64,000 nt of DNA from Rhexocercosporidium sp. MPI-PUGE-AT-0058 (Eukaryota; Ascomycota; Leotiomycetes; Helotiales). Positions within the stretch are counted from its first letter, which is position 1. Each line of letters starts with the position of its first letter. The notes beneath the pieces were generated by a model. That model saw nothing but the letters and a program-made list of their open reading frames with translations, made no database searches and was not told where the DNA came from. A program made the position numbers and the translations under genes. Of this stretch, positions 24,020-35,870 are shown in pieces. The stretch covers positions 1,426,001 through 1,490,000 of the forward strand of contig JAGTJL010000005.1 of the NCBI GenBank assembly GCA_020746875.1, given 5' to 3'.

Positions 24020-24880
24020 TCAAACGCTAGTAACAGTCTTATAGAGAAGCAGCCCGATGCAAGGAATCTTGGAACTATCAGGCCCCAGATATGAAAGAGG
24101 AAGACGAAGAGCTGCGTCCAATCATTGAACTTGTCAAGATCCGAGAATCACCTCCTGGGGTCCCGAAAATGATATGGCAACATTGGGCAGACAATCTGGA
24201 TGGATGAACCGTCGACACCTGTCCCAGCGATATTGCTTGTTTACCATGCCTGCTGAGAAATTGGGCTGATGAAGTATGGCGTTCATTTTGGCTGTCCCAC
24301 AGATCTCGTCCATAACGGCGAGTCTACCGTACACTTCAATCCCCAACTTGATACCTTGCATCTCGCACCTGTTCCTAAAGATAAAGCAGATACTGCAAGC
24401 GACAGAACTGCTCGAAATAACACAAGCAGCAAATGTGACTCGAGAAGCAAAAACAAACCAAGCGACAGAAATAACCAGTGTGAAGCCATCGATAGTAAGG
24501 AAGAGAATATGATCAATTATGGTGTCCTCCTTCCTGACGAACCCAAGTTTTCAAGTCGACTTGGCCAATGGACCTTGGAATAGTACAGCTGGACGACTCG
24601 AGAATCTTGCGGTGTGCCTCGGCCAAGACGTCCCCGATGACTGGCAGCACTGTGTGCGAAACATATCATCTGTAGCTCCTCGACTGAGGCCTCTTTTACT
24701 AGTAGTGAAGGAATTCATTCCTCCCCCAGGACCGGATCATTTGACCGGAGCTTTGTGGAGTAACAGTTGGAGAACAAGAACGCATAAAGCAGAAGGTTAA
24801 GAGTCTCACAGAGCGTGGTATTTTCTTAAAGAATGTTGCAAAATCAGCGCTCATCGAACAGTGGTGTCCTCCCAACGAAG
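24020..24880 (+). pseudogene. Decayed gene fragments, 2EXR-like
   Basis: Protein-like segments lie in order on the plus strand but in different frames separated by stops. They include a charged piece with EEDEELRPIIELVKIRESPP (about 24090-24205), then GVHFGCPTDLVHNGESTVHF followed by NPQLDTLHLAP (about 24270-24375), then RLENLAVCLGQDVPDDWQ (about 24595-24650) and a final EQERIKQKVKSLTERGIF piece (about 24770). The second and third pieces resemble the FNP-x-x-DTL and following segments of fungal 2EXR-domain proteins. No set of normal introns joins the frames, so a decayed copy is preferred; a multi-exon gene is not excluded. Confidence 0.35.
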
Positions 24881-26319
24881 CAGCGGCAAAAGATCTTCGA
24901 AACCAATAGCGCACTCTTCAACATGATGATCACTTTTCGGATATCTGAGCCACCGCGGATCCATTCGAGGATATACCACACCACGGAGAGGAAGTGGACT
25001 CGTTGTAATGACTGTCCAAGATGTACAGGATTAGGGAAGGATACTCAAAACCATGGAGTTGATAAATACACTGCCTGGGGGGTGAATTACGGTCAACGTG
25101 AAAGTGTAGTATGAGCACCGAGAAAACCAAGGAGCAGAGGCTAGAGAATCGATCACATTATGTCTAACCGTAGGATGCGCTTAAAATAAATGACGTCTGC
25201 TCTTATGGGAAGTACGTAGTTGAGAATATACGAAGTACGTACTTCCAAACCACATTATCATGACTTTCTGCAGTATGCTACCGTCACCCTGCATCCAACC
25301 CGTCAACTTCAAGCCAATGAAATATCAAAGATCTTAATGTTCACACATAATTAATCCTGGCTGGACGCCAGTATGGGAGAGCATTACTACTACAGACCGA
25401 ATAACCGGATTGATTATCAACAGATGTATGTCCTCGAAAGTACACCACGTAGGTATCTTCACCTCCCGAAATTGATCGTCGCTCCTTGCTAATAAAGACA
25501 GCGAACATCCCACTCTCCTTGAACATCGACGAAAAAAACCCCAGATCTTCCGGAAGAAATGAGATTCACGTGACGTTCTCGCTCGGTTGGAAGGGGGAAA
25601 AGGGGGCGGGGAGGCGGGGAGGCGGAGATGCAACCAAGCGAGCAAGCGAGTTTCATGTCGTGTCAACAAAGAGGTGCGTAGTGGCACAAGCATAAACATA
25701 CCCAAACGCAGAAAAGAAGGATAATGTAAGATTTAGAAAGCAGAACCCGAGAGCCGACTGGAGGAAGAGAGTACTGTCGATGCATTTATGATCACTATCT
25801 AAGTAGTCTGTCTGCGCATCCACTCCATGTCCCCCCTAACAGAGATCCCTCCTTGATGGATATCCTATATGTTCCCTGCATCGATTCATCCATCCATCGA
25901 AGCACCCAACACCAAACACCAAAAAATCGAACTGAAAGTCCGACAGACACTTGTGTACAACCGTGTTCCTATAATCCATCGCCGTAGCATATTCACAAAT
26001 GTATACCCCAGCTAAAAACCGAAGGAGAAAACTCCGTCCCATGCAATGCAATGCAAGACCGGGTCCGTAGACGCGCCAGTCGATCCAATCCTGTCCGTTC
26101 CATTTCCAATTCTGTGCCGTAAACAATAATGCCCGCTAGAGAGTGGGGGTTATTCATAAAGGAAAAATCATGCAAGCAAGCTCAATTCAACCCTGGTAGG
26201 TCGAGAGTATAAAACGCCGTCCCGATGCATGCATCCATCCACCCCTCTTCCTCAACGACCTCTTTTTCTGCCATGTGCCGTGTCCCTTTCCGTTGTATGC
26301 ACAATCCTCCTGTTTCATC
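24881..26319. other. Intergenic, no supported gene
   Basis: No gene is seen on either strand. Features are limited to an AT-rich stretch with TACGTA/GTACGT repeats (about 25210-25245) and a GC-rich purine tract (GGGGCGGGGAGGCGGGG, about 25601). The part adjacent to 26319 is the 3' region of the GPCR gene. Confidence 0.45.
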
Positions 26320-28476
26320 TTATGTACGTTTCTCATCCGTCGTTTCTTTCTCAGTACGGTTCTCCTCAACGGGAGATTCCGGTCCAGGAGTACTCGTATT
26401 CATACTCTTATCCGTCTGCTCGGGCGCCTTCTCATCATCCTCTTCCTTCGAAGCCTTCGTATCAGACCCCTTAAGCGTATTTCCGCCATCGGAAAACGCC
26501 TCCTCATTAAAAACAATACCACCTTCCCTCTCCATAGGATTGCTCTCCTCGTGCACAGGGCTCATCGCGCCTTCCACACCCGCGTTCTCCCACCACTCTG
26601 CTCTCCTGGCCCCTGGGTCCCTATACCCCCAGGATGGCTGGAATCCACCTGGTTCCTCCTCTGTAGAATCTCCTCGTCGCGACGACGATACGCTGCTCTC
26701 GCCTCACGCACCATCTCCTCTCGCGTCTTGCCGGGTCCTTGCACAATTCTGCGCTTGTGGAAACCGTTCCAGTCGGACCAGAATTTGAGACTTACCCAGA
26801 ATCCGCCATTGGTGCCGGGGATGTGGCGCCATGGTTTCTCGCGCGTGGAGAATAGCCAGGCGTCGACGGCTGCTTGCATGCAGATCGAGATTGTGGTGCA
26901 GCATGTCAGTGCGAAGGGTGGGTCGATGGCGAATTTGTCGGAGTATTGCATGCCATGCGAGATGAAGGGGAGGATCCACATGCCGATGTAGACGAGGGGG
27001 TAGATGAAGAGGAAGCGGAGTTGGCGTCGAATCTTGTCACGTGTTCGGTCCATTTCAGCATCGGCTATTGTTTGGCCTTGGGCGTTGGTTAGTTGGAGTT
27101 GTGATATTGGTGTGGAGGAGTCGGATTGGTCTGGGTTTTTTCGAAGGATGGTGAAGATATCGACTACCGAGTGCTTTGTTGTGGTGTCGCCGCTTGTGTT
27201 ATGTGGGGAGAAACGACTGACGAAGCCATCTCTCCAAGAGGTAGCCCGGGATGGCAAATCCGACATTGATTCGTTTCGAGGCGAGATTGCCGCTGGAAAT
27301 GTCGGTGGGAGAGGTTGAGGTGTTGATGGGCCAATGAAAGAGTCTTCTTCAATTGATCCTTCGGAGGGAGGTGTCGGGGAGGAATTATCGGGTGCCGAAA
27401 AGCTCTGCCACATAAAGCGATGCGCGCCAGTTGTCCTCATTGATGGGAGTTGCTCGGGATTGAATGAATCAACGGTTGAGACGGATGGTTTCCTGGCCGC
27501 TTGCTCTGTCATAGTATCCTGTCTGGAATCCGGGATCAAGCCATGGCAAGCAAGTGTTGGAGTACATGGAACGGTGGTCTTGTGCTTCCGTCGCTTGACT
27601 GGCTGATCTGCTGATCCCATTGAGTTATCATTCCTTCCTGAATTGTGCTTGGCCACCTTGTTGAACCCTTGAAATTTGAATCGTACATAATAGTATATCG
27701 ATGCGTATATGACGAGAATGAAAATGAAAATCACATAACGAGGGATCCAATCCAAGGCTAGCCGGTACCAGAAAGGTCTTACAGGGAGGTAACAATATGT
27801 TCCTTCCGAGACATATGCATGGCGACCATTTATGAAGGCAAGACTAGCCATCAGGAGCGGGAAGACGATCCACAGTATATATGCTAGGTTTCGGTATGGG
27901 TATAGACCTCCTTCGCCGCCCGAGGATCGTGGTTTGAATATGTAGAGTGCACTGTGTATTGCGATCATGAGGACTGAGAAATCTGTATAACTGTGAGCAA
28001 TGAATTGCCGTTGAAGTGTAACATTTTTTGCGTACCGGAGGCTTCAATCCCCAAAGCAATCATGAATCCATTGACTTGACAAAATGTCGAGGTATCTCTT
28101 ACTGGGCCGTGGATGAAGACGACGATAGGATATATCATGAACCAAAGGGCTTTGAACATGTCGCTCTGGATTAATAACATAATGAGGCTTGATGTCTGTT
28201 AGTACTTTGTATCCAATCAAGCACGATTCGGGAAGCTTACTCGTGTCTGAAACTCCTTCGCATTTTCAAAAACCAGTAAAAAGTCAACACTGAAGAAGCC
28301 ACACTGATCGCAGAGAATGTCAAAGCTAGAATCTGCAGTGTGTTTTTCTGTCCATCGGATAGAGAGGGTGCCGAACTGGTATTGTTGCCATTGCTGCCGC
28401 CTAAGCCTCGCGATTCGAGCTGGATGCTAGCCCTAACCAATGCATCCGCGAACAAACCCGATGAGAGCGGAGCCAT
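26320..28476 (-). CDS. Git3/Gpr1-type G protein-coupled receptor (GPR-4-like)
   Basis: Plasma-membrane receptor of the fungal carbon/glucose-sensing class, expected to act through Galpha and cAMP. Exons 28476-28241, 28187-28036 and 27982-26649 are well supported. Seven hydrophobic helices are visible: five before a roughly 200-residue Ser/Pro/Thr-rich third loop, and two after it in the Git3_C block (RRQLRFLFIYPLVYIGMWIL and ALTCCTTISICMQAAVDAWL). Conserved WLFSTREKPWRHIPG follows. The frame of exon 3 stops at 26562 (602 aa total). However, the adjacent frame stays open to 26320 with an acidic Ser/Thr/Glu tail beginning WWENAGVEGAMSPVHEES. A weak 53-nt intron (26648-26596) would join the two in phase and give 665 aa; that form is annotated here, but the tail is tentative. 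The start at 28476 is preferred to 28491. Confidence 0.85.
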
Positions 28477-31400
28477 TGTGCAATAGCTCAACGTTCGAGG
28501 TCGGCTTCAGATAGTCCGGCAGGGAAGAAGGAGCGAAGAGTTATGGGGTTGTTGTTTTCTTTCTGCTTCGTAGCGTCCGCATATTTCGAAATTCGAATTC
28601 CGTCCGGTCTCGGGTTATGGATGACCGGATGCGGCAAGCCGAGTGTCAATAACTGAGAATCGAGGTGTCGGACTTTCGCAGACAGTAGGTATTGTGCGAT
28701 GCAGATTCCCGACGGGTATGCGCAGAGTTGGATAAACCAATTTCACGAGGTTTGCTGGGTGTTGAGAGAGAGCGAGAGGCCGGAGCGAAGTGACGTGAAG
28801 TGAAGTGAAGGCTGTCGGGGAGGGAGGGGGAGAGAGGAAGAAGAAGGGAAGAAAGGGAAGGAGCAAGGTTGGCAGTGATTGCAAGGCGGTCAAAGTAAAA
28901 TATTAAAAAAACCAGCCGGACGGAACAGCGCAGGACAGCACAGCAGAGCACAGCCTTATGGACCGATGATGTAGTTTGTAGTTAGTGGCAGGCGGTGGGG
29001 CCGACGGCAGTGACGAGGACATCAACGTAGGAGCGTGGGCTGGGCAGGGCTGGGCAGCTGTCAACACCAACAACTTCTTCGTGAGAGTTGGATGCGACGT
29101 TGATCTCGTCCGGAGTTCTGGAGAGAGTGAAGCTGGGGAAAGAGTAAGGAAGGAAGAAGAAGAAGAAGAAGAAGAATAAAATGAGAAAATGAGAAAATGA
29201 GAGAATGTGTGCGAGAGAGGCAGGCCTGGCTGGAGACGGTGACGGGACGGTGAGTTGTGCGTGACCCTCATCCAGTAAGTCCAGTCCACTCCGGACTGAC
29301 TGACTAGCTGGCAGCGAATAATGGTGGGATGATGGGGGGGGAATGGGGATGAGATTAAACGAGCTACTGTACCGTACTGTAGGCACGCAACACCGCCAGC
29401 CATACGATGTGAGACGAGCATGAACAGCGAACGAAAAGGAGGACAGCGAGGAGAGGCAAGAACAAGACGGCAGACTCAGACTCAGACAGACCCAGAAAGA
29501 CTCAGACTCAACCAAGGAGCAGCAGCAGTAGAGAGACAAACAGGCAGCCAGCCAGAGAACCACCGCATCGGCCAATAGTGCATGATTCTTTGACGAATCT
29601 CATTGGCCGGCGGGCGGTCAACGATCAATGATGGCTGGATGATGAAGCGAAGTGATGCGATGCGATGCGATGCGATGCACTGCAAATGTCAAGGTAACAA
29701 ACTCAGAAGCGCCCGCTGGCTCTGGCTCTGGCTCTGGCTCTGGCTGTGGCTGTGGCTGGCTTTCGGGCCTCCTCTGTCTCTACGACTCGAGCTTTTGCGC
29801 AATCCCACCAATTCCATGCTGCCTCAAAACGCCCTCATGGCATTTTCACCAATTGCAGCCATTGTAGCCGCCGCATTCTGCTCGTCCCATGGCCAACGCG
29901 TGGATCGCTACCGCTGGCGCTCGCTCTCTTATCATCACGCCCATACCGTAGCACGCCACGCCATGCCATCCCATCCCATGCATGACGCCGCGGCGCGCCC
30001 TCACCAGATACACAAAACAGAAAGAAATGCGAAAAAAATCCTGTTTGATGCTGATGCTGCTGATGCCGATGCTGATGTTGCTGGCTCGGCCCTCCTATCC
30101 TATCTTATGCTCTCATCCTCTCCGGCCTGTCCGACGGATGATGATGATGATGCATGCATTTATAAATCCCCGCATATCCCTGTGCAGAAAACCGGTACAG
30201 GCCTCGACTGGCATGCCACACGCACACTTTGATGAGCTCGGATCACTGAACGCCCTCGAAACATGGACACGGGCCTTGTCCCATCCCAAGAGACTGGATG
30301 GATAAAAGTAACAGTCTGGGGCAGCATGAGCCAGTCTATGTCGCAAAGGGAATTCAGAATGCTTATATGGATACAGTACAAACGCTCAACCTTGACCTTA
30401 CTTGAGTTACTCGACTGTGCTTGTACTGTACACAAAGCAATTGTTCTGCAATAGGCGAGCCTGCCGCCATTAACATCCTCGAGAATCTTCAACACGGCAA
30501 TGTTCCGGGCAAAGGATCAGTCAGACATTTTCTCTCCACAGCCCCCGCTGCGCGATTAATACTTCCCCCACCTCCGGAAGCTGTACGGTGAAAATTCGAA
30601 CAGGTTGAGGGTTGAGGAAGAGGAAAAACCACGCTCCGCAGCCGGGCACACGCACCCCAAAGTCCAAAGCGGGCACCAGTCCGTCCAGTTAGTGAAAATT
30701 CCCCAGTCTCACGCGAGTATTTTCTTTTCCTCTTCCCCCCCCCCCCCATTTTGGTTTCCGTTTGATAGCCTCATCTAAGGCGGAAATGAGCAGCTTGGTA
30801 AAGTGCATTTCTTCGCTTTCATCCTGCCGTGTTTTATTTCGTTATCGTGTTGTTGCAGTCTAAAGCAAGCGTTTCATTTCGTTTTCCCACTCGCCTGGCC
30901 TCGTCCCGCCTTGTCTCGTCGTTTCGGTACGGCCCGTCTAGCCATGATTGGCTCTTGCACTTGCGTAGGTGTGGAGGCTGAGTGTGTCGAGCGTGGAAAT
31001 CATCATCTCACAATTCTCACTCACTCGGGAAGTCGAGCTTGTGAACCCGCCTCGCTCTTGGATCCGAGGGCTTCAGGAAGGCAGATCCGTTTTTGCATTT
31101 GGTTGTTGTTTGCTTCGAGGATTGGTTCTCCGGTTACTTTACTGTTTTCTTTGGGTCTTGGCATAAACTTCCTCGGTTTTGCCGAGCTAGTCACGCTGTT
31201 GTCTCAGTGCCCAAAAAGCAGGTGGGATATTGCCACTCCCACGAGTATTGAAGACGGCGGATACTTTAGAATAGAATCATTCTTGACTGGGTCTGATTTT
31301 TAGAGTTGAGCAGATAAGAAGTTGCCTAGATATCCTGACACCAAGCTGCAGTGAGCAACGAGTAGCTATTTGAACTTTTGGGACACTGTAGCCTACAGCC

Positions 31401-31953
31401 TTGACTACAGCTACCCCCTTGCTATAAAGAGTTCTCCACAGATCATAACCTTCATGACAAGGAGGTATACCTGTCTAGTTATTTGCGTCAACATTTCGTA
31501 CTGCTTAACGACAAATTCTTCCATGTTTCCAAACATGTCCACATGGAGATTGCCTACCAACCTTTTCTCCCTCTCTCCAACAAACGCAACTTGATGCTAT
31601 ATCTATATTGTATGAGACAAGCTACTTGCATGGTTTACGATGGTCGCTTCCCCTTTGCTTTGTTTTGCTTTTCTGACATATTTTTCTTTTTAAAGCGACA
31701 ATGGACAATATTGCTGGGCGTTCATTGAAGTTGTTCTGAGTCAATGTCTTCAACTTCGTTGATGGCTGTGAATGTATCTCGTGCAGAGAGTACTTCACAT
31801 ACCGAAGTTGGATTAGAACCCTTACATCCAGAAATATCTGGATGTTTATAGAATTGCTTCGCCCAACCTTCCCAATGAATAACATACTACCATTCTACCC
31901 AGTTGAGGGTATAGTGAATGTGAATATCCCCGCGAGTAGGACATTCCCACGGG
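28477..31953. other. Long intergenic/regulatory region with many simple repeats
   Basis: About 3.5 kb lie between the divergent GPCR and the first proline-rich gene. No ORF shows domain-like sequence; those at 28903-29575 and 29603-30305 are translations of low-complexity DNA. The size suggests an extended GPCR promoter or leader. A 9-10 base C run occurs at about 30737. The 30800-31300 stretch is T-rich and could be leader sequence. Confidence 0.45.
28785..30160. repeat. Cluster of microsatellites
   Basis: Successive short tandem repeats: GTGAA units (28790-28808), GAA repeats (29150-29176), AAAATGAG x3 (about 29177-29204), CAGACT units (29468-29512), GCGAT x5 (29653-29678), TGGCTC/TGGCTG (about 29716-29758), CATCC/CCATG units (29960-29980) and GATGCT units (30046-30082). 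They are short and of different unit sizes, so slippage in an unconstrained region is the simplest source. Confidence 0.7.
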
Positions 31954-31960
31954 TATAAAA
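31954..31960 (+). promoter_or_regulatory. TATA box of first small proline-rich gene
   Basis: TATAAAA lies 134 bp before the ATG at 32094. It is followed by a CT-rich tract (CCCCCCTCTTGCCTCCC) and an AAC/CAA-rich leader, the layout of a strongly expressed fungal gene. Confidence 0.6.
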
Positions 31961-32093
31961 ACCCACATTTCCCCCCTCTTGCCTCCCTTTCCTTCTTCTT
32001 CTCCTCAAACAAAACTTCAAGCACAACAAGAAACCCAACACATCAAACAAGAAACAAGCAGCTTATAAAACAAAACCAAGTATCACGCCAGAA

Positions 32094-32297
32094 ATGAGCG
32101 ACAACCGCCCACCTTTCATCAACCCACCACCCCTTGGCAGCCCAGGTAGCCGCTTCTACGACCCCCGACGCCCGCACAACATCTTTCTCCCGCCACAGCA
32201 TGTCCTCAGACCTGATCTGCAGGGGGCATTGCCGGCGCAACGTCCGGTTGTGAGGCCACCTCCCCCTCCTCCGCCGGGATTCTGGGATCGGAATTAG
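32094..32297 (+). CDS. Small proline-rich protein A (67 aa), unknown function
   Basis: Short intronless frame with a good leader and TATA box. The protein is 67 aa, about one third proline, and without a signal peptide or membrane helix. It has a central motif PGSRFYDPRRPHNIFLPP and ends in a proline run then GFWDRN. The next gene downstream encodes a protein with the clearly related motif PGSLFYNPNLPNNIGLPLP, so the two look like tandem duplicates. This shared pattern (PGSxFY[DN]PxxP[HN]NIxLP) supports translation of both. No known family was recognised. Confidence 0.65.
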   Translation: MSDNRPPFINPPPLGSPGSRFYDPRRPHNIFLPPQHVLRPDLQGALPAQRPVVRPPPPPPPGFWDRN

Positions 32298-32825
32298 GTG
32301 TTTGTGATGGTGAGGGGAGATGGTGATAGTTTGGGGGAAGTGGTTGATATATCGTTGAGCTTGGTTCGTTGGGGTTGAAATGGTGAGGAAAGTGGTACAG
32401 GGCTTAAAAGTATGATAGGGATGATCGTTGAGCTATCCTATGGATGTCTGGATATATACTGGAATATGTGCTAGTTGAAATCAAGCCATGAAGCTATGTT
32501 GCCTTCTATACCTATCTGTACCTGTTTAGAGAGGGGGAGTTTGGCGATGTCTATTGCTGGAAAGTTAACATGATATGCTGAAGTGGATGTGAGAATAGTT
32601 CTTATTGGAGGTGATATTCACTCGTACACTTACCTCGTTTGAACATAAATAAAGGTGAAAGCAGACAGAAGGTAACGTACAAGTGAACTAGTTTCATATT
32701 CACCTCCGCAGGAAAGCACCCCCATCAACATCTTACAAAAGATTTAATCTCTCCAAAGTCTTCTCCATTACCTTTCTCCTCTCCTCAACATCTCCACCCT
32801 CCATCCTCATCGCACCAAAGCCAAA
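32298..32825. other. Spacer between the two proline-rich genes
   Basis: This holds the 3' end of gene A and the promoter of gene B. A CATAAATAAAGG TATA-like element occurs at about 32644, some 180 bp before the second ATG, followed by a CT-rich and CACC-rich leader. Confidence 0.5.
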
Positions 32826-33137
32826 ATGACCATCCGATCATCACCACCACCACCACCCCACAACGACCCCAAAGACAAGATACCAAACCCAACGCCAGTA
32901 GAAGAGTTGATAAAACCAGGAAGCCTCTTCTACAACCCAAATCTCCCAAACAATATCGGTCTACCGCTTCCTCAGCGATCGATTCCGCTTCCTAGTAATC
33001 AAGTACAGGATAGGATATATAACGAGCTGACTGGCAAGGTTACGCTACAACCGCGCGTTGCTAACGCACAGCCTGGTGAATTGGGGAAGCAGGATAATAC
33101 GGGCGCGCCAAGAGGTGAGATATTGAGGAATTGTTAG
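32826..33137 (+). CDS. Small proline-rich protein B (103 aa), paralogue of protein A
   Basis: Intronless, 103 aa, hydrophilic, with no signal peptide. It opens with a Pro/His-rich stretch and carries PGSLFYNPNLPNNIGLPLP at residues about 36-54, matching the motif of the 67-aa neighbour. It continues with a 50-residue polar tail ending in a single Cys (RNC). The tail is not shared with protein A. No catalytic features were seen and function is unknown; the conserved block is the only constraint visible. Confidence 0.65.
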   Translation: MTIRSSPPPPPHNDPKDKIPNPTPVEELIKPGSLFYNPNLPNNIGLPLPQRSIPLPSNQVQDRIYNELTGKVTLQPRVANAQPGELGKQDNTGAPRGEILRNC

Positions 33138-33472
33138 TGCTCGACACTGTCGTGGAGAGAACGGGGAATTTGAGATTTTCCATCAATACATGCTGGAGGT
33201 CAGTTGAAAAACCAGACTAGATTCTGAAGTCCCCTGTTTTTCTTGATTCATTGGTGCTAACGCCCAGTCTTCGCAGTGGTCACACCAAGGTTCTTTCTTA
33301 CCAGAGTCAACAAGCCCTCGCCAATTTTAGGGGTCTCTCGCTTAGGCCTCACTGACGTCAGGCATGTTCTGCGAAAACACAAACGCGTCACAAATCTTCA
33401 CAGCTCTCTTCCTCAACGAATACTGGCTACCAGTCTCCAACTTTGTACAGAACTAGAAACAAATCAGCTAAG
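33138..33472. other. Intergenic/leader before exopolyphosphatase
   Basis: No gene is seen. A nominal ORF from 33276 overlaps the first exon of the next gene in another frame and has no features. Confidence 0.45.
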
Positions 33473-34770
33473 ATGCCTCTACCACGCGTATCTCTACGCT
33501 CCTTTCTCTCCTCAGCCAAAACCGCCCTGCACAATGCGCACCAGCAATCTTCACCCCTCACATTTGTTATTGGCAACGAAGCAGCAGGTCAACTCCCCTC
33601 TCCTGCTCCCATCTGGTTCACGCTAATACAGAAATTTGTACAGACCTCGATTCCCTCTGCAGCGCACTCGTCCTAGCCTACCTCCGAACCTACACCTCCA
33701 CCTCCTCCACCACAAACTCAAACACGCTATACATCCCCCTCTCCAACATCCCCCGCGCCGACCTCTCCCTCCGGCCCGAACTCCTCCCCATCCTCTCCCG
33801 CGCCAACCTCGCTCCCACCGACCTAATAACCCTCTCGGACCTCCCCTCCCTCTCTCAATCCACCCGCCTCCCTCCCGAGAAGACGAAATGGATACTAGTC
33901 GACCACAACGCGCTACTCGGCGAGCTAGGCACGATATACAGCTCCCGCGTATTCGGGTGTATAGACCACCACGACGAAGAAGGGAAGGTGCCTCGAGATT
34001 GCGGCGACGAGCCCAGGGTCGTGAGGAAGAGCGGGAGTTGTTCGAGTTTGGTGGTGGAGTATTGCCGGGAGGCGTGGGATGCCCTCTCCGCTAAAGGATC
34101 CAGCAGCGAGAACGATTCCGAGACGAAGAAGTGGGATGCGGAGCTCGCGAGGGTGGCGCTCGGCCCTGTGCTTATCGATACGTCGAATTTGGAGAATGAG
34201 GCGAAGACGACGGATGCGGATGTCGAGGCTGCGAAGTATCTTGAGGAGTTGATCGCGGCTGGGGAGGGAGAGGGGTTGGATCGGGAGGGGTATTATAGGG
34301 AGATCTGGAGGGCGGAGGGGGATGTGCAGGGGATGAGTTTGGTGGATTTGTTGAGGAAGGATTATAAGCAGTGGAGCGAGGGGGATGTCAAGTTGGGCGT
34401 GTGTTCTGTTGTCAAGGACATGGATTTCTTGCTCTCTAAAAGTGAGGGTAGGGATGAGTTCTTCAACACCCTGGGAGCGTTTTCAAGGGAGAGAGATCTT
34501 TCAATCTGCTCTATTGTAACGCGCTTCTCCGCTACAGGAGGGAGTGATTTCCAGCGAGAACTGTTCGTTTGGGGATTAGATGATAGAGGCGTAGAAGCTT
34601 TGAAGAAGTTCGAGGCTGAGTCAAGTGAGAGACTTGGTCTTGAGGGGTGGAGGGAGGGGGAGTTGGACTGTGTCGAGGGAGGCATGTGGAGGAAGTGTTG
34701 GCGGCAGATGAGGATTGAGAATTCGAGGAAACAGATAGCTCCTATGCTTAGATCGTCGATGATTGGTTAG
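33473..34770 (+). CDS. PPX1: Exopolyphosphatase (DHH superfamily, Ppx1-like)
   Basis: Releases phosphate from the ends of inorganic polyphosphate in the cytosol or mitochondrial matrix. Exons 33473-33587 and 33644-34770 (56-nt intron) give 413 aa, close to yeast Ppx1. Metal-binding motifs of the DHH family are in place: IGNEAADLDS (Asp 39 is created by the splice junction), VDHN at 125-127, the signature DHH at 146-148, and LIDT further on. The C-terminal DHHA2-like half contains VKDMDFLLSKSEGRDEF and the usual end of the family. The ATG at 33473 is preferred because MPLPRVSLRSFL leads directly into the conserved core. Codon use from 33700 to 34300 is notably GC-rich compared with the flanks. 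Confidence 0.92.
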
Positions 34771-35870
34771 TTGGGATGAGATGAGATGAGATACCCGGGT
34801 TGAATACCTTACGATAGAGCGGTGACTTTGAAGCAGCATCCAGAAATGACATTCGATTACGAACGAGCGAGGACTGTGCGGCAGCTTTTCCACCTGACCA
34901 TTCCTCACTCACTTCTTAGTTCTCATTCATTGACCAGCTTTTCTTCCATTTATATTTAGTTTCATTCCATTTGCTTACTGCTCTACTTTATTCCATTTGC
35001 ACCTGCAAACTATTTTCACTTTCCTATTTTGATCATTCTATATCTCATCTTACAACGATCTCGAATGTTACTTTTATGTCTTTGTCCTGCGTTTCTAGTA
35101 GTCATCCCAACTGAGCACTCTTCCACTTGGAGATAATCAAAAAGCTCCACGGTTTATTTTTCTTCTTCCCAATAATAACAATAATAATAATTGCATATAA
35201 CAGCCAGTGTCGTTACATACTTGCGCTTCTTTCCTGTCCTGAATCGAAAGTTCTATTACACGAGATTATTATCTGGAGTGATTTAACAAGTAGAGAAGAT
35301 ATTTATCTTAACGTCGTATCTTAATCGTTTATTATTACTGACGGAATCACTCACTGTCTCTCTCATCCTAACCTGGAAGTATTTCAGTCACGATGTGATA
35401 ATTAAGAGGTTGTAACGAGCTTAATTTCTATGTTTCTAGCGAGAGTCGGAACTTTAAGGCTCCGACTGACCAACCGCAATTTCTCTATAGGCTTATTTTC
35501 TAGCTCTACTTTGCCGGGACAAATTCTCCTTTATGTCGTAGTCTAGAACTCACGAGCTCTTCTGAACTTTTTTTTTTTAAGTTCAAAGTGGTGAACCCGC
35601 ATACTTTCAGGCTCATCATCATTGATTTATTCCAGATACGATCCAGTTAATGAGTCAGTGTTTGTACACAAAACGTGCGCTCGCGCTACATTGGTATCTA
35701 GTAAAAACATGTTTCAAACATGAACATCAACGTTCTAGGACATTTCAAACACCCTCTCCAAAACCTAGCATCCTCAAGAGGCTTTTTGCCCCTGGCAATC
35801 CAAGTCTGCATCAACCTTCCTCGCATCCTATTGGCGAGATTTGTGTTCTGCTGTTGCAGTCTTGAGAGAT
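34771..35870. other. AT-rich intergenic region, no gene seen
   Basis: This 1.1-kb stretch between convergent genes (exopolyphosphatase + and secreted protein -) is AT-rich, with TAATAATAATAA near 35178 and a T run near 35570. ORFs at 35127 and 35650 have no recognisable features. No terminal inverted repeat was found. Confidence 0.45.

Noticed and set aside
28903..30305. Several ORFs of 100-210 aa on both strands
   Set aside because: They translate microsatellites and low-complexity DNA, overlap one another in different frames and have no domain-like sequence.
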